Counted from the first letter of the stretch, positions 22,909 through 36,410 are shown. The stretch: 64,000 nucleotides of DNA from Lantana camara (GCA_037501455.1 CM074864.1:23740001-23804000), one strand, 5' to 3'. Notes: generated from the sequence alone by a model not told the origin. Translations and numbers: made by a program.

Positions 22909-25642
22909 ACTCATGGGTCGGAATATTTCGATCCCCAAGAGGAAGTGTCATCACACGTTCTTCGCAGGCAAGCCCAACCTGCTAACTTATCACGGGAATA
23001 TCGATCCTGTGAAACATTGTTCAAAGTTTGAGGCTCAGGTCAGCCTCTATGGCCACTCCAAACTTATCTGGGCCAAGATCTTCAAAACCACGCTCGAGGG
23101 TCCAGCCCAAAGTCACGATTGACCCCGCACAGCATATGGGATAATGAGCATCTGGCCCAAAAGTTCAAGGCTCACTTCTCCTCCATGGCAGGAGTCAAGA
23201 TCCCGTCCACTTATCTGTACAACATTATTCAAGGGAAGGGGGAGACTTTGAGAAGTTTCTTTGCCCTCATCAATGAAGCGTTTGTCAAGGTGGAGCATCC
23301 AGGAATCGATGTCTTGACCCAGACCCTGCACAAGGCCATCCGTCATGAAGAATACGCCGATGAAATCATCCTCCAATGACCACAGAACATGGAGGAAGTC
23401 ATGGCCATAGCCTGTCGATTTATGCGATTAGAGGAGGTCAAGTCCACCACTCGTGCGCAAGGACGCAGGAATGACAAGCGCGCGAACGAGCCAGCCCTTG
23501 ATCGATGCCCCAGGTCCAACCCACCTAGGTCGGAATCGCCCAGGCTCTCAAATAGGATGGAGCAGAGGCTCAAATGTGAGATGCCCTCAAGAAGCGGGGC
23601 TAAAAAGGCTTATACCCCGTTGGTCTGCTCCATTGAGGAGATCTATGAGGTCATGGACAGGGGACTGCTCAAAAAGCCCAAGCAGCTGAAGGAAACCAAA
23701 AAGGCCAAAGAGTTGGGCAAACGGTGTGCCTACCACATGCAATCTGGGCATTGGACCTCTGAGTGCATTGCTCTGAGAGAGGAAGTGGAAAGGCTGATGC
23801 AGGGTAGCCACCTGATGGAGTTTGTCAAGAAGTTGGATGAGCGAGCCCGCCAGGCTTTCGACCTAAGAGACTCCCCTCCAGTAAGGAGAGAACGTAAGCC
23901 GCCGCTCGAGAAACCTGAAGAAGGAACCCACAACCTGCCCACCAATGAGATATTCATGATTACGGTAGGTCCTACACGGGGCGACTCCAAAACTGCACAT
24001 AAACGATTGCGGCGTCAGGTGGGTCGAGAGCTCTACAGGCCCAGAGAAGTGATACAGGTGGAGGTGGAGTAAGAGTGGCGTGAGCAAGAGATTTCATTTA
24101 GTGATAGGGACTTTGTACCAGTGATACCACGGGACGGCGGAATGCCAAGTTTTCCGATGGTAGTCACGCTTGATGTTGCAAACTGCGCTGTACACAAGAC
24201 CCTTGTTGATAGTGGAAGCTCCGCCAACATTATCTTTTACTCCATTTTGTAGAAAATGAATATTCATAATTCGCTCGAATATGAGCCCATTAAGATGCCT
24301 TTGACAGGTTTTGGTGGATCGGAGGTCTATTCCAAAGGGCGAGTCAAGCTTGTTACTTCTATGGGAAAGTTGCCCAAGAGAGCCACCCAGCTGCTGGAGT
24401 ACCTGGTATTGGAAGGTCCCTCCGCTTACAACATCATCATAGGGCGTCCTGCCCTTATAAGCTTCAGAGCGGTAATCTCCACCTATCACCAAACGATCAA
24501 ATTTCCAACTCCGCATGGGATAGGGGAGCTCCAATGCCACATACCAGAGTCTTGGGAGTGCTACTCCATTTCCATGGAGAAGGTAAAACTTCCTAACAAG
24601 ACTATTGTGCCTTTGTTAAATGTCGATGAGTTTTTGGATACGGAACTCGCCGACCTGGACGACCCGACCGCGGAAATGTGCTCCAAACAGATGCCCTCCA
24701 CCATAGCCAGAAAGAAGAGAAAGCTAGATGACGGGAGGATAGAAGCTGCAGGCGCCATCGTTCCCATCCAGTTAGTACCTGGCGATGAGGAAAAGACCAC
24801 CAACATAGGCGCTAGCCTCAAAGGAAAGCAGCAGTGTTTGCTCATCCAATTCCTGTAAGACAACGCCGACGTGTTTGCTTGGAAGTCCTCAGACTTGGTC
24901 GGCGTCGACCCAAAAGTTATTGAGCATCACTTGAACGTTGATCGAAGCTTCCGACCCATCAAGCAACGGTTGAGGGCGCAGAGCGATGAGCGCAATGAAA
25001 TAATTGAGCAGGAGGTCAACATGCTCCTAGACTCGGATATATCACACTCACGAAATATGTTGATTGGCTCTGCAACGTCGTATTGGTCGCGAAACCTGGA
25101 GGGAAGTGGTGAATGTACAATGACTTCACGGACATAAACAAAGCATGCCCCAAGGACCCCTATCCTCTCCCGCGGATCGACCAGCTGGTTGATTCCACTG
25201 CTGGGTGTGAGCTTCTGAGTATGATGTACTCTTTCCAAGGCTATTACCAGATTTTTATGGCTCAAGAGGATAAAGAGGATAAAAAGAAAACTGCTTTCAA
25301 TGTGGTCAAGGGCATTTACAGCTTCGAGGTCATGCCTTTCGGTTTGAAGAACGCAGGAGCTACGTACCAGAGGTTGGTCAACAAAGTTTTTGAAGATGAA
25401 ATCGGAATAACAGTGGAAGTGTACATTCATGACATGATTGTCAAAAGCGAGAAGGCTGAGATGCACCTGACGAATATGGGTCGGACTTTCGATCTGCTGC
25501 GCAAATACAGGATGAAGCTGAATCCTAACAAATGCTCATTTGGTGTGGAAGGGGGAAAGTTTCTTGGATACATAGTCAGCCAGCGGGGGATTGAAGCCAA
25601 CCCGGAGAAGATCCTGGTGCTAAAAAGCATCAACAGGCCCTA
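22909..25642 (+). pseudogene. Element B gag-protease-RT, multiply broken
   Basis: Continuation of the gag at 12384-12891. The gag core reads in three frame segments (22909-23115 region, then from 23119), so at least two frameshifts are present. A zinc-knuckle region of Tat type (CAYHMQSGHWTSEC) is near 23730. Stops follow at 23377 (TGA), 24070 (TAA), 24250 (TAG) and 24856 (TAA). Protease has LVDSGSSANIIF with its Asp at 24208. Reverse transcriptase starts near 24870 (FAWKSSDLVGVDP), shifts frame near 25100, then shows the typical Tat block YNDFTDINKACPKDPYPLP. Its active-site motif reads YIHD, with the first catalytic Asp changed to His (25428-25430). It is cut by D at 25642. The element is dead. 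Confidence 0.88.
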
Positions 25643-26070
25643 TATAATGCCCGAGCTTTAGACATCACATCCCCCGCACCATAACCCGATCCGTATACGA
25701 AATTAATTTCCATACACGTGCCAAATCATAGTGAACGGGGACATACACAATCGCTACGCCAGGCGGGACTAACCCTTAACTTACAACCCACAACAGCAAC
25801 CAAAGTAACATAACAGCGGAAGCAATATATTTATATTCCATATATTGAGCTATATGCTCTATGTACCAACATCCAATATCCAAGTACGATCATTAAGGAT
25901 GATACAAAACATGTACGCTCCAATTTCATATACAATATCCAAAAGATCATAAAGTACCAACATATGAGTGTAATAGGAAAAGAAATGCAAGATACTATGC
26001 AAGACTCTCGCAGACTCGTATCCCGCCTAGCATCTCTCACCTGCAAAATAACTGAAAACAACTCCGGGTT

Positions 26071-26087
26071 CAGTCTTAGACAGACTG
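26071..26087 (-). promoter_or_regulatory. Conserved LTR hairpin (D)
   Basis: CAGTCT-TAGAC-AGACTG, a 6-bp stem, repeated in the other LTR at 52361-52377. E has the same arms with a different loop (TTAAG, 31027-31043). Confidence 0.5.
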
Positions 26088-26828
26088 ATGGGTATAAAAT
26101 AGGCACAATATCATAATAAGGCAGAATTGAAACACATACATGCAAGCTACAATCCCAAATGAGGTTTTAGAACATTTACCCAACTGGGCGAAATCAAGAA
26201 GTCATCACATGGTATTATAACACTCAATTTCATTAGGTCATTTGAGGCCCGACGAGTGGGCGTACATTATCTCCAACCAACAACTTGTGTAAATTATTAA
26301 TCATTCATTCATTCATTCTTTCATGTGTTACATTCTTTCGTGTACATTCATCGATCATTCATATACTCCTTCATCCTCCGGCAAGTGGATGGGATTGCAA
26401 GGCCCGAACACTCATTCATTGGTGCTAGAGGGGTACATGAATCCCCAAAAGCTCGGCTCCCATCTTTCACTAATCTCCTAGTGAAGTCCGGGATTACCTT
26501 ACTTTGGTGAAACTAGTATACATGGATTCCCATCAGCCCAAGCTTCCTCGGCTCACCAAATACACTAAGTCCCAGGACCCCCATTCCTTGTGAACATTCA
26601 TTTCTCGCCAAAACATTTGGTAGGATTTATAAAATAAAGGCTTTATATTTGAAATCATTGACTCTCAAAATACTCCATATACATATAATATACTTTGACT
26701 GAAACCTTTCACATTAGGACATGTTGGATAAATATTTTAACTAATAGAAGAAAAAACCACCAGTGACACCTCTTACCGAACAATACCAAAAGGAAAAGAA
26801 GACTTGAGGTAGCTTATGAACCTGACAC

Positions 26829-26854
26829 GTCTCCGCCCTGGAGAAAACTGTACA
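26829..26854 (-). promoter_or_regulatory. Conserved TGTACAG...CCAGGGCGGAGAC block (D)
   Basis: On the minus strand this reads TGTACAG, a TTTTC link, then TCCAGGGCGGAGAC, with arms TCTCC and GGAGA. The block recurs in E (31762, 48226), in the other D LTR (63107) and in both G LTRs (36385, 42740), although most of the rest of these LTRs differs. A transcription-factor or RNA role is possible but not shown. Confidence 0.5.
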
Positions 26855-27696
26855 AAAAGATAACACCATGCAATCATGAGACTCAAGACTCAAAATGATC
26901 CATATAAGACGCAGGCAATGCCTTAACATGTGAAGACATGCATGATCAATAACAATATGCTAATAAGATGTTCATGTCGCTATTAATTCCACTTATTCAC
27001 ACAAATAATCCTTTCACACATTACACGAGTAAATCGTGTTTGTTCATCATCGTTCTTTCATTCCATAGCATTCATTCGTTCAATACCCAATTCATAATAC
27101 ACTATTACACATATCAACCATGCATATGAGTCATTTACAAGTGTGAGGAATTCACTAAACATATAGGTAATGCATTGGTTACACGAAGAGTCACATTATA
27201 GCACTTAAACGTTTATATATATAGGTCACGTTTATCCAATGCAAATCAAGCCATAACACTCATAAGCATCATCCAATAATCCATTGATATCATAAATACA
27301 AGTTTGAAGCACAAGAGATCAATTAAAACACATACGGATGTCAAGGGGGTGAAAGGAACGCAAGAAAATGGATTTTGGCGAAAGTTAACAGATTTTTGGA
27401 AATGAGCTAGCTGTAAGGAATTGATCATATCTTGAGTTCTATAAGTTAGAATTGAGTTTTATTTATTGGAAATGAAACTAGACACATAGATCTTTTCAAT
27501 GGTATATGGCACGAATCATGATTCAAAGTGAGGTGAAAATGGCGCAGGTTTGAAGTTGGACCAATGCAGACTTTCGACGAAGTGGCGACACCATTTTCAA
27601 ACGATCATATCTCACCAATGAGAAAAGATAATGAGTGATTCCAGTTGGACTTCAAAACGAAGTCAGCACGGCCATGTCAATATTAGCCTGGAAGCT

Positions 27697-27710
27697 GACA
27701 CGGCCGTGTC
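27697..27710. repeat. Palindrome GACACGGCCGTGTC in LTR D
   Basis: Perfect 14-bp palindrome, with a related GCACGGCCATGTC at 27666-27678. It sits where C and E carry other palindromes. Confidence 0.8.
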
Positions 27711-28644
27711 GGAATAAAATCCTCCGAAAATCCATGGCTAAGGAGCAAGGGTTCGAGTAGAAATGTTCCAAAACCACCCCAAGACATATCCAGACCAAAT
27801 CAATCACTAATATACCTCAAAATACACCATAATTCATACATATATGCATATATCATCACCAAATCATCATTCAATCCGCAATTCACAATTATATATATAT
27901 ACATATATATACACAAATACACATATATACATATATATACACAAACCTTGCAAGAAAGGAGGAAAAACGAAGGATTAGAGCCCAAGACAACAACTACAAT
28001 ACTTAATTCTCCAATTATCCAAGTTTCTTTCAAAACTTCAAACTTACACAAATCTACCACATATATTCATATATTCATATATACCTTTGAAGAGAGAGGG
28101 ATAAGAGAAAGATTGGAGCTCGATTCTTGTCTTAAACCTTGAAGAAATTTCCTTTCTTCCTTGTCTCTTGCTTAGCTCGATTTTTGGAAGAAGAGGGTGA
28201 AGGGTTTGGGAGGTTTCTTGGGAGTGAAAAGGGAAGAAGAAGAATGAGGAAGAGGAGGGTGTAATGTGTGTGTATATACCGTATATAATATAAGGAAAAA
28301 AAGGGGAAATTGTATTTTGGTCCTCAACAACTTTAAGATCTTCAATTGGGTCTCGAAAGTTTGGTAGGGAAATAATTGGGGTCCAATTAGAAGTTCGGTT
28401 GAGTCCAAGGATTTCATGAAAGTTCAAATATGTATATAATTGAAATAAAACAATTAATTAGCATATAAACATATTAAAACGAGTTTAAACAACATGATCA
28501 CTTAAGTCATATAATAGCAATTAGTTCACGAAATTATTAAATTAAACGTTCACTTAGTAATTAAAACATAATTGAATCACATAACTCTCAGCTAAACTCA
28601 CTCGTGGCGTTAAACTTGTACGGCCGAAAAGTCGGGGCGTTACA

Positions 28645-28659
28645 ACCTCTCCCCCTTAA
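28645..28659 (-). other. Polypurine tract of D
   Basis: TTAAGGGGGAGAGGT on the minus strand, directly before the 3' LTR. Confidence 0.85.
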
Positions 28660-29144
28660 GAGGACCTGGCCTAGAGTTCTGGACTCTAAGCAAACTTCTC
28701 CGTGTTCATCCCACGCGGGTTAGCAACCCCCCGTCAGGTATTAGTTCTGAAAAGGTCTTCAAGCAACAAGTGGTCTTCAACTGCTGTAGAAGTAACTCGT
28801 CCTCGAAAGGAATCCAGTGTTAAGCGAGTAGCTCATTTGGACTCTTGCAATAAGGGGGTCTAAAGGAGATTCAACCCTCACCGCTTGAATCTATTGTGAA
28901 CTTACCCTTGGAGTTCGGTCTAAAATGAGTTGGGAGTCAAAGACTTCCACTAACTCACAACCAAGAACCGAACCGGACTCTTCAACGCACCACAATCACG
29001 ATTCAATGTCGGGATACTCGAACCTTTATCAAGAAGTCAAGAGTCTTCATAGGCGTTCTGTGGAGCTAGTAGTTTAGTCACAACCCTCATCTTACAGAGA
29101 CCTAAACACTCGGAAATCTAAGCAAGTAGCAAGCAACGAAGAAA

Positions 29145-29265
29145 GAACCCCGTATTTCGAGCAACAAGGAGATAACCCCATGTCTCACAAACAACAAGGA
29201 GAGACCCCGTCTCTCACGAACCAAACAAGGTAAGGGAGTCTCCAATACTCCCGAGCAACACAACA
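29145..29265 (-). repeat. Degenerate hairpin minisatellite (D)
   Basis: Three or four imperfect units with the sense core GAGAGACGGGGTCTCTC, followed by a GGGAGT...ACTCCC hairpin. Related units occur in E and G. Confidence 0.6.
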
Positions 29266-32200
29266 TAACATATAACAACAACACAAGTAGGAAATAGCAA
29301 AAAGTCAAGTACAAAGTTACACATGAAGCAAGAAATAAATATCAATCACATCGTTCAACACTCATGTAAAAGCAAACAATACAGTTAGGAATCAAAGTAC
29401 ATAGTAACAAAATTCATTTGAACTAAAACTGCATGTATGCATAGGCCATGAATGCTTTATGTACCGTTCGCCGTGGTAAGGAAACTTGAAGTTGGTAACT
29501 CTATTGCCCTGTACATGGTTTGACTCAAAAGTTGGCTCGGTTCTTGACTTGTCTTTAATATCTTCAGTGTGCATCCGGTTGATCCTATTCCAGGTCTCAT
29601 ACTGAAGCTTACCCCTTCATTACTTTCTTCAATTTGGTGAAGTCCTTGGAATACAAATAAACCATTAGAAATAACGGTCATGATATTCTTTGATCCCTCT
29701 CCACCAACCTGTAAATTTCTCGCAGTACGACCAACTCTTTAATTGCCCGAGTTCTGAATTATTCCATATACCTTCAGAACCTTTATCTCCGAGGTCAAGT
29801 TCAAATCTTCTATATTTGCCAATGCCTGAATCTAGCATACTCAAAGGTAACCACTCTCGATAACCTTTAAGTTCGATCCCAACTTTAGGATAGTCATCAC
29901 CACGGATTCCTTCTTCACTAATTCCTTCCCAATGTTTAGGTAAATCTTTACATGGTCCTTTCTCATCCTTTATTTGAATTGTCCCTTCATCCCCTTCAAG
30001 CCTTTAAGCATGCACTCGGTTCCGGCCCATTCGATTCCTCAGTCAAAGGTATAACATTCTTGATGATTCCTGAAGTTTGATCTAAGTTCTCCAATAATCA
30101 CCCCTTTCGATTCTTCTCATCTCAAATTCATCGAGGTCATCATGGGAAAACTGACGACTTAGTAAGGTTTTATCCTGTTGTGTGTTGTCCAAGCCTCTCT
30201 AATATTTAATTGAATTACTTCCATGGGCACTATCACGGGATACAATAATCTGACCTAACTTTCTTTTTCCAGAATTGACATAAAATCCAGTAGAAGTTCC
30301 TTCATTACTTTATCATCTTCAAACTCCGACTTTCGTACGTATAAATACCATTCAAGCAAATCTCTTCATTACCCCATAACAATCTTCAACCCAAATTTGG
30401 TAGCTTAACTTCCACTTGAAACTTTAACTAATAGATCCGGTTCACTCCTTTTTCTATAATCGTCATTAGAGCTTCCATATCTTCCACGGTTTAGATTTCA
30501 ATCGTTCTTACTAAAACACTTCGTTGAGCCCAACCTTTCATTTCAAGACTGTAGCACCGGGAACAAGAGGCGCCACATCCCCCCGCACTATGAGCCTGAT
30601 CCACGCATGAAATGGAGAGTCCATGTATGAACCCAGCTCACAGCGAACGGGGACTCACTCATTCCTTAGGCTAGGCGGGAACTAACTTTCGCAACCAAAG
30701 AGACAGTAAAAAGGAAATATTACAAATGCGGAAGCAATGTACATACATATATACCGAGATAAGCAAAGAGCAACGGGTTCAACAAGCATAGGTACCTAAT
30801 CCCGAAATTCAATAAAATCAAAGCACTTAAATTACGATTTCTTATAAACTCATTCATAATTCATGATAGTGGTAACAATCAATCCAAATCATACGTTCTC
30901 CGAAAATTAAACAAATCATGATTCATTATGCACATGGATCGACTCTGACCTAACCGAATGACTGAATAAACAAGACTTCCCACCTAGCACTCCAGACCTG
31001 CAGGAACACTGAAAACAATCCGGGTTCAGTCTTTAAGAGACTGGTGGGTATAAAACAGGGCATAAATATTATATAAGATAATATTTAAACATTCACATGC
31101 AAGTTATAATCCCAAATGAGGTTTTAGAACATTTCCCAAGTGGGTGAAATAAATAAGTCATCAAAAGGGATTATAACGTTCATTTTTCATTAGGTCGTTT
31201 GTGGCCCGGCGAGTGGGCGTGCATTATCTCCAACCAACACCTCGTGTAGTTCATTAAACATTCTTTCTTTCTTTCATTCATTCATGCATAACATTCTTTT
31301 GTGCACATTCATAAACATTTACACCTTCTTCCTCCGGGTGATGGCCGGGTGATTGGCCCGAACCATCCATTCATTGACCAAAAGGGGAACATGACTCCCC
31401 AAATGGCACTCAGCGTTCATTCCTCGCTAGCTCCTTCGTTGGCGGGACTAGTGTGAGGGATCACCGTCAGCCCATGCCTCCTCGGGTCACCACTCACACC
31501 AAGTCCCTGGGCCCCATTCTGTGCATAACATTCATTCTTTTCTCGCCAAAACATTTGGTAGGTTCATAAAATAAAGGCTTTAATTTCAAATCATTTACTC
31601 TTAAAACGACTCTATATACATATAATAATTTTAGTCGAAATCTTTGCACATTGGAAGTATACAGGGTTGTTTAACTAGATAGTATAGAAACCCACCTGTA
31701 CACCTCTTACCAACAATACTAAGAAGAAAATGAGACTCGAAAGTGTCCTATGAACCCGGCATCTCCGCCCTAGAGAAAACTGTTCAAGAGAAAGACATAA
31801 TGTGTACTCGTGAGAAACGACTCAATATGAAACCAATTAGGATGCACGACATTAACATGAGGTGTTCGTGAAATGCTATGTCATGTTTCAATATACAATA
31901 GATCATAAGATGTCATGAGTTGATGTGATTCATGTTCATATACACCAATAAAGTCATTTAGACACATACATGTTTTAATCATTCAATTCATAATATATTA
32001 CAATACATGTTAACAATGCATAAGGATCAATTAGGCATGTATATAATTCATTTAAGTCACATAAGGGGTCGATAAAGTGCAAGAAAGGCGATAGAATGAG
32101 TTTTGGCAAAGTTTAGCAAAAGTTAGGAAAAGTTGACAATTTTCGAAAATGCACAAGCTGTAGAAAAATGGGTATAACTTGAGTTTGAGAAATTGGAATT

Positions 32201-32532
32201 AAGTTTTTCTTATTAGAGGTGAAACTAGACACATAGATGTTTTCAAGGATATGTGGCACGAATCATGGTTCAAAGCGAGGTGAAAATGGCAAGGTTTGAA
32301 GTTGGACGAACGCAGATTGTCGAAGAAATGGCGACACCAAAATGAATTGATCATATCTCATAAATGGGAAAAGATATTAAGATGATTTCAATTGGAGTAT
32401 CTTCTAGACTTCAATAGGTTTCCGTGGGTTCAAAAATAAGCTCAATCCAAGTTAGTATGAGGGAGAACGAAGCAAAACAATCTCAGGATGAAACAGGGGA
32501 GGGTCCAAAGTTTCTGCCTCAAATGCACCCCC

Positions 32533-32560
32533 GTGGATTTTTCCAAAAGGAAAAATCCAC
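32533..32560. repeat. Hairpin with 12-bp perfect arms in LTR E
   Basis: Arm GTGGATTTTTCC, loop AAAA, and the exact complementary arm. The copy in the other LTR (48999-49026) is intact too. The same GGATTTTTCC module stands in the LTRs of C, preceded in both by TGCCTCAAAT. Confidence 0.85.
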
Positions 32561-33739
32561 CATCGCGGATTTAGGTCAGTGGCGAAAAACACACAACAAG
32601 CAGGGGAAAACTCAAGACAGACCATATAAACATCAAATTAACACACATAGGTAAGTTAAGGTAGCAAGAATTCATGCATTTCAATCCTTTAAGACAACCA
32701 AAGATGCAACCAATCAAGCAAGGAATGAATATGGAACAAGTTCATGCAAACTCTTCTCTTTTCACAATTGGCAAAGTCATGAATCCTAATCCACTACCCA
32801 AACTAAGTTCATACATATCACATATGATGTGTTAGGAGTAAAATACATGCTTCATACCAAATGAATGCACAAGAAAGCAAGCTAGAATCATCCATTTTCT
32901 CCCAACCTGTCACTATTCATGCCATATGCCCAAACATGCTCAAATCTTGGAGAAATCATGGAATATGGAACTTAAAATGATTACCAAGTGTTACAGAACA
33001 CAAATATGAGTTTACTTTTCAATTTGGAGAAGAAAAGGTGGGGAGATGAGCTCAAAACTCCCATGGCCAAAAAGGGTTTCTTCTTCTTCTTCTTTTCTTC
33101 CTTCTTCTCCTTCTCTCTCCATAAAACTGAAAATATCTAAGTGTGGGGGGGTTAGGGTGTCGGTTTGGGGCAGAAAATGGTGAGGGAGAGAATGTACAAG
33201 TGGGCTAGGGTCAATGGGTAGGGTCTAGGTGCGTAATAATAGGTCCGTGACTTAGGTATAATCTTGATCGGTCAATTTAAGCGCGAGTTGCCTGTTCCGG
33301 TTGAAATTTGAGGATCCAATTGGTCTTAGAAAAATATGAGACTTGTCCCATTGTCTCCGATTCGTCGATTTGGATCCAATGGAGGTGACGCAACTCAATT
33401 TCGAGTTCCCGAGCTCAAGATATGCCGCCCGGAACACAAGGTACGCTAAATGCTCTTTAGCCCCCTTTTCGGTTCCGATCACACAAACGAACACAAAACT
33501 CAAACATGCATGAACAAAATCATGCAAAGAGCAAATAAACATGATCTTAAAGCACATAATTCACTCATGCCAAGAATCTACGAAAAACAGAAATCAAATC
33601 GAATAAGAACGACACTCAAACAAGAGCATATACGCAAATACGATCAAGAGTTCATAATCAAACAATAAAACTTAACAAAAGAATCCATAATTAAAAATCA
33701 TATATAATTAATTAAATTACGCACTTTAGTAACCACATA

Positions 33740-33744
33740 CGTCA
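33740..33744. repeat. Left target duplication of G
   Basis: CGTCA, matched exactly at 44103-44107 inside the LTR of E. Confidence 0.95.
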
Positions 33745-35482
33745 TGTAACACCCCGTATTTTCGGAGCAAGATACGATGTCGTTTTCGTACGATTAGAAC
33801 GTTATTTATTTAACTTTGCACGTACTTGAATTGATTTATATCATGCTTTAATTGTTTAATTGACTCAATTGCAATCTTATGCAAATATGTGGACTTAATT
33901 GAAATATGTATTTAGTGGCTAATTGCTCTTTAATTTAAATTATGTGGGTTAAGTTGTAATTATCCGACGTTGGGGATCGTTTTCTAATTATGAGAAATCA
34001 AATTGGACTTAAACGTATACTACTTTAAAACCTTGGGGATGCTTTTATAATTATCGAAACTTTAATTGGGCTTGATGTAAATCTTACTTAAAATTTGTGG
34101 ACTCAATTGCATAATTAAATTTCTTGTGGGACTGTTTTTGTAATTTTAAATACTTTAATTGGACTTAATTGACTTTGTATGGAAACGTGGGGACTCAGTC
34201 GAACGATTTAAATTCTTGAGGGACCTGATCGCAATTTATGAAGGTTGGGGCTGATATATCGTGGAACCCTAGCGGCTCTTCATAGTTCATTCTTTCTCCT
34301 TTCCCTTCGGCTTTGAGCAGCAGCAGCCCTTCTTCTTCCCTTTCACCCAACAAGCAGCAACAGCGGCGGCCCCTCCCCCATCTCAGCCCTACAAGCTCAA
34401 CAGCTCCACCGCGCCGCCATCATCGCCAGCGAACCACCACAAGCACACCACGGCTTCGGTTCTTTCGGATCCGGCGAGTTCTCCTTCCGCTACCACCACG
34501 ACCCTCCATCATTATCTCGCCACCTTCCAGATCTGAGGAGGGAAGCACCTTCATCGTTGTCCCAGCAACGGCGCAACAACCACCGCCTTCCACACCAACA
34601 CCGCCGTGCCGTCTCCACCGTTGGTCACCATTTCAGGCGACCACCACCACCACCACCACACTAGCTAAGCTTTGCCGTTCTCTCTCTGCTGTAGAACCAG
34701 AGACGCCGCCGAACCACCACCACCCTCACTTTTGCCTCAACCGAAGGAGAAGCCACAGAACACAGCGACTTCAGCCCTGTTCCTTGGCTGCGACGACAAC
34801 CGTAGTGATTCCCACATATCTGGGTACGAGACCGGCACGCGACCACCGCCGCAATGGGGTCCAGGTCCAGCAACCCCAACTCGGTTCTGCCAGCCCTGCT
34901 CTACCGTCGTTGCGAGAATTCCCTTTTCCTTATTTCCGGAAATGTGAGCCTAACTGATTTCACTTGTTTCTTGATTAACTGTAAATTATCTTCAAAGTTA
35001 TATACTGTATTTATGTAATTCAGTTTTGTTAAGTGATTTTTAAAGTTTGTTTTATATAATTATGAATCGCATCTCATATTGAGTGTTTAAGCTTGGAAAC
35101 GAAAACATTTTTGTGGTATTTGATGGTGCAGATTTAGTCTGCTAGGCTATGTTTATGTGTTGACGGTAATGGGAATGATAGATTTTGGGTTAATTTTGAC
35201 TCAGTGACCTTGATAACTATGGTGTAATCGAACTGATCTTTAATAACCGTAAAGTTGGGATGAATTGGAGATTTGCAACTGTGATTTAAGCGAGATGGTT
35301 TAATTAGATGTGTATTTTAAATGATCTAATCGTGTATGGTAATTTAGTCTAGTTATTGAATAAAATAGATAAAAATACGTTTTAAGCGTGATGCTGCTGA
35401 ATTTCAAAATCTGTTGCTGCAATGAACTGGTTTAATAACTTGTGAATTTGTGTGTGTGGTATCGTGTGGGTGCGTGAGAGTT

Positions 35483-35483
<1 letters not shown>

Positions 35484-35532
<49 letters not shown>

Positions 35533-35537
35533 TATAT
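35484..35537. repeat. (TA)n microsatellite
   Basis: About 50 bp of TA units; the copy in the 3' LTR (41876-41897) is much shorter, the largest length difference between the LTRs of G. Confidence 0.9.
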
Positions 35538-36384
35538 GTATGTACAAATAAATCTGAATACATATATTAAATATATGTTATAATTGAATTTGTGAGATTG
35601 TATTGAATTAGGATTTTGTGCGTGTGTGTGTTGTATGTCATGTGAAATTCAGAAGATCCTTAATTGAATTGGATGTTGGTAATTAATGTGCTGATAACAA
35701 ATGAATTGTTTGAGAAACACTTGTTTTGTAATTTTCTAAAATGGGCTAAGCAAGAATTGTAATATCTTTATAACTAATTCTGGAGTTAGTGTGTTGTGCA
35801 TGTGAATCTGCGTGCTGTTGTGTGTATGCGTGAGTGATATTATATCTATATATATATATATATATAAATATAAAATTTTGTAATGTCAGCTACTAATGCA
35901 TCTAATTTTTTTTTTAAATAGGATTTAGTACTGACCTTGAGTAATATTATTAGTTAGTGGATTAAAACTTCAATTAAGAAACTCTTGAATTAATTATTGA
36001 TCCGTTGGAATTGTGATCAAGTATGAATTGTATGTAGTGATTAGTATGTACCATAATGATCCACCCTTGAGGAATTAGACTACATACATGTATTAATCCA
36101 AATTAAACCGAGTGTTTGAGCATAAGTTTACTTAATATGATTTGATTGATCCTTAAATTGCTAGAACATTTTATTGCCATCGATCATGCATTTATGTCTC
36201 GTATATGATCTAGTTACTTGTTTACTGATTGTGGAATATTAATTGTATGCATGAACATTTTCATGACATCCTTGTAAACTCTGTGTTCATATCATATCAA
36301 TGCTTGTCCTCTCATAATCATCGCCGTGCGTCTATGTGGTTTATGTTTGAGTCGTGTCTCATGAGTACGCTGTACTTCCTTTTC

Positions 36385-36410
36385 TGTACAGTGATCTCCA
36401 GGGCGGAGAC
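36385..36410 (+). promoter_or_regulatory. Conserved TGTACAG...CCAGGGCGGAGAC block (G)
   Basis: TGTACAG, a TGATC link, then TCCAGGGCGGAGAC, matching the block in D and E. The 3' LTR copy is at 42740-42765. Confidence 0.5.

Larger units (their letters stand above)
12384..25642 (+). mobile_element. Tat-lineage Ty3 element B (relic, split by C)
   Basis: Two segments, 12384-12891 and 22909-25642, become continuous when element C and one ACCCA duplication are removed. They carry gag, protease and the start of reverse transcriptase of the Tat/Ogre/Retand type. Neither LTR is in the window: the left end is cut at the join with A, and the right end meets element D within reverse transcriptase. If D is a simple insertion, the rest of B should lie beyond the right window edge. 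Confidence 0.8.
25643..28644 (-). repeat. 3' LTR of D
   Basis: About 3.0 kb. The start is eroded: TATAATGCCCGAGC against TGTAACACCCGAGC in the 5' LTR at 51938. The end GGGGCGTTACA is intact. It carries CATT-rich tandem repeats near 26306, the R-type hairpin, the CCAGGGCGGAGA block, a CpG palindrome and an ATATAT-rich stretch near 27890. Confidence 0.82.
28645..30549 (-). other. Internal region of D, 3' half, non-coding
   Basis: About 1.9 kb with no long open frame and no retrotransposon motif. It shares with the internal region of E the stretch GGGAGTCTCCAATACTCCCG (near 29233 and 44345), a degenerate repeat array, and the segment around ACCGTTCGCCGTGG (29462; E has ACCGTTCACCGTAG near 44606). 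It ends at the insertion of E. Confidence 0.7.
30550..33744 (-). repeat. 3' LTR of E, main part
   Basis: It begins TGTAGCACCGGGAACAAG and matches the 5' LTR (47050) closely. Interrupted by G after CATACGTCA at 33744 and resumed at 44108-44136, ending GGGGCGTTACA. It contains CATT-rich repeats near 31267 and a TTCTTC run near 33071. Confidence 0.88.

Noticed and set aside
33071..33120. TTCTTC-rich tract as a gene promoter
   Set aside because: It lies inside the LTR of E, is repeated in the other LTR, and no gene follows it.
34313..34957. Proline- and serine-rich open frame of about 214 codons in the 5' LTR of G
   Set aside because: It begins with TTG rather than ATG, lies in a CCACCA-rich low-complexity block, and is broken in the otherwise similar 3' LTR.
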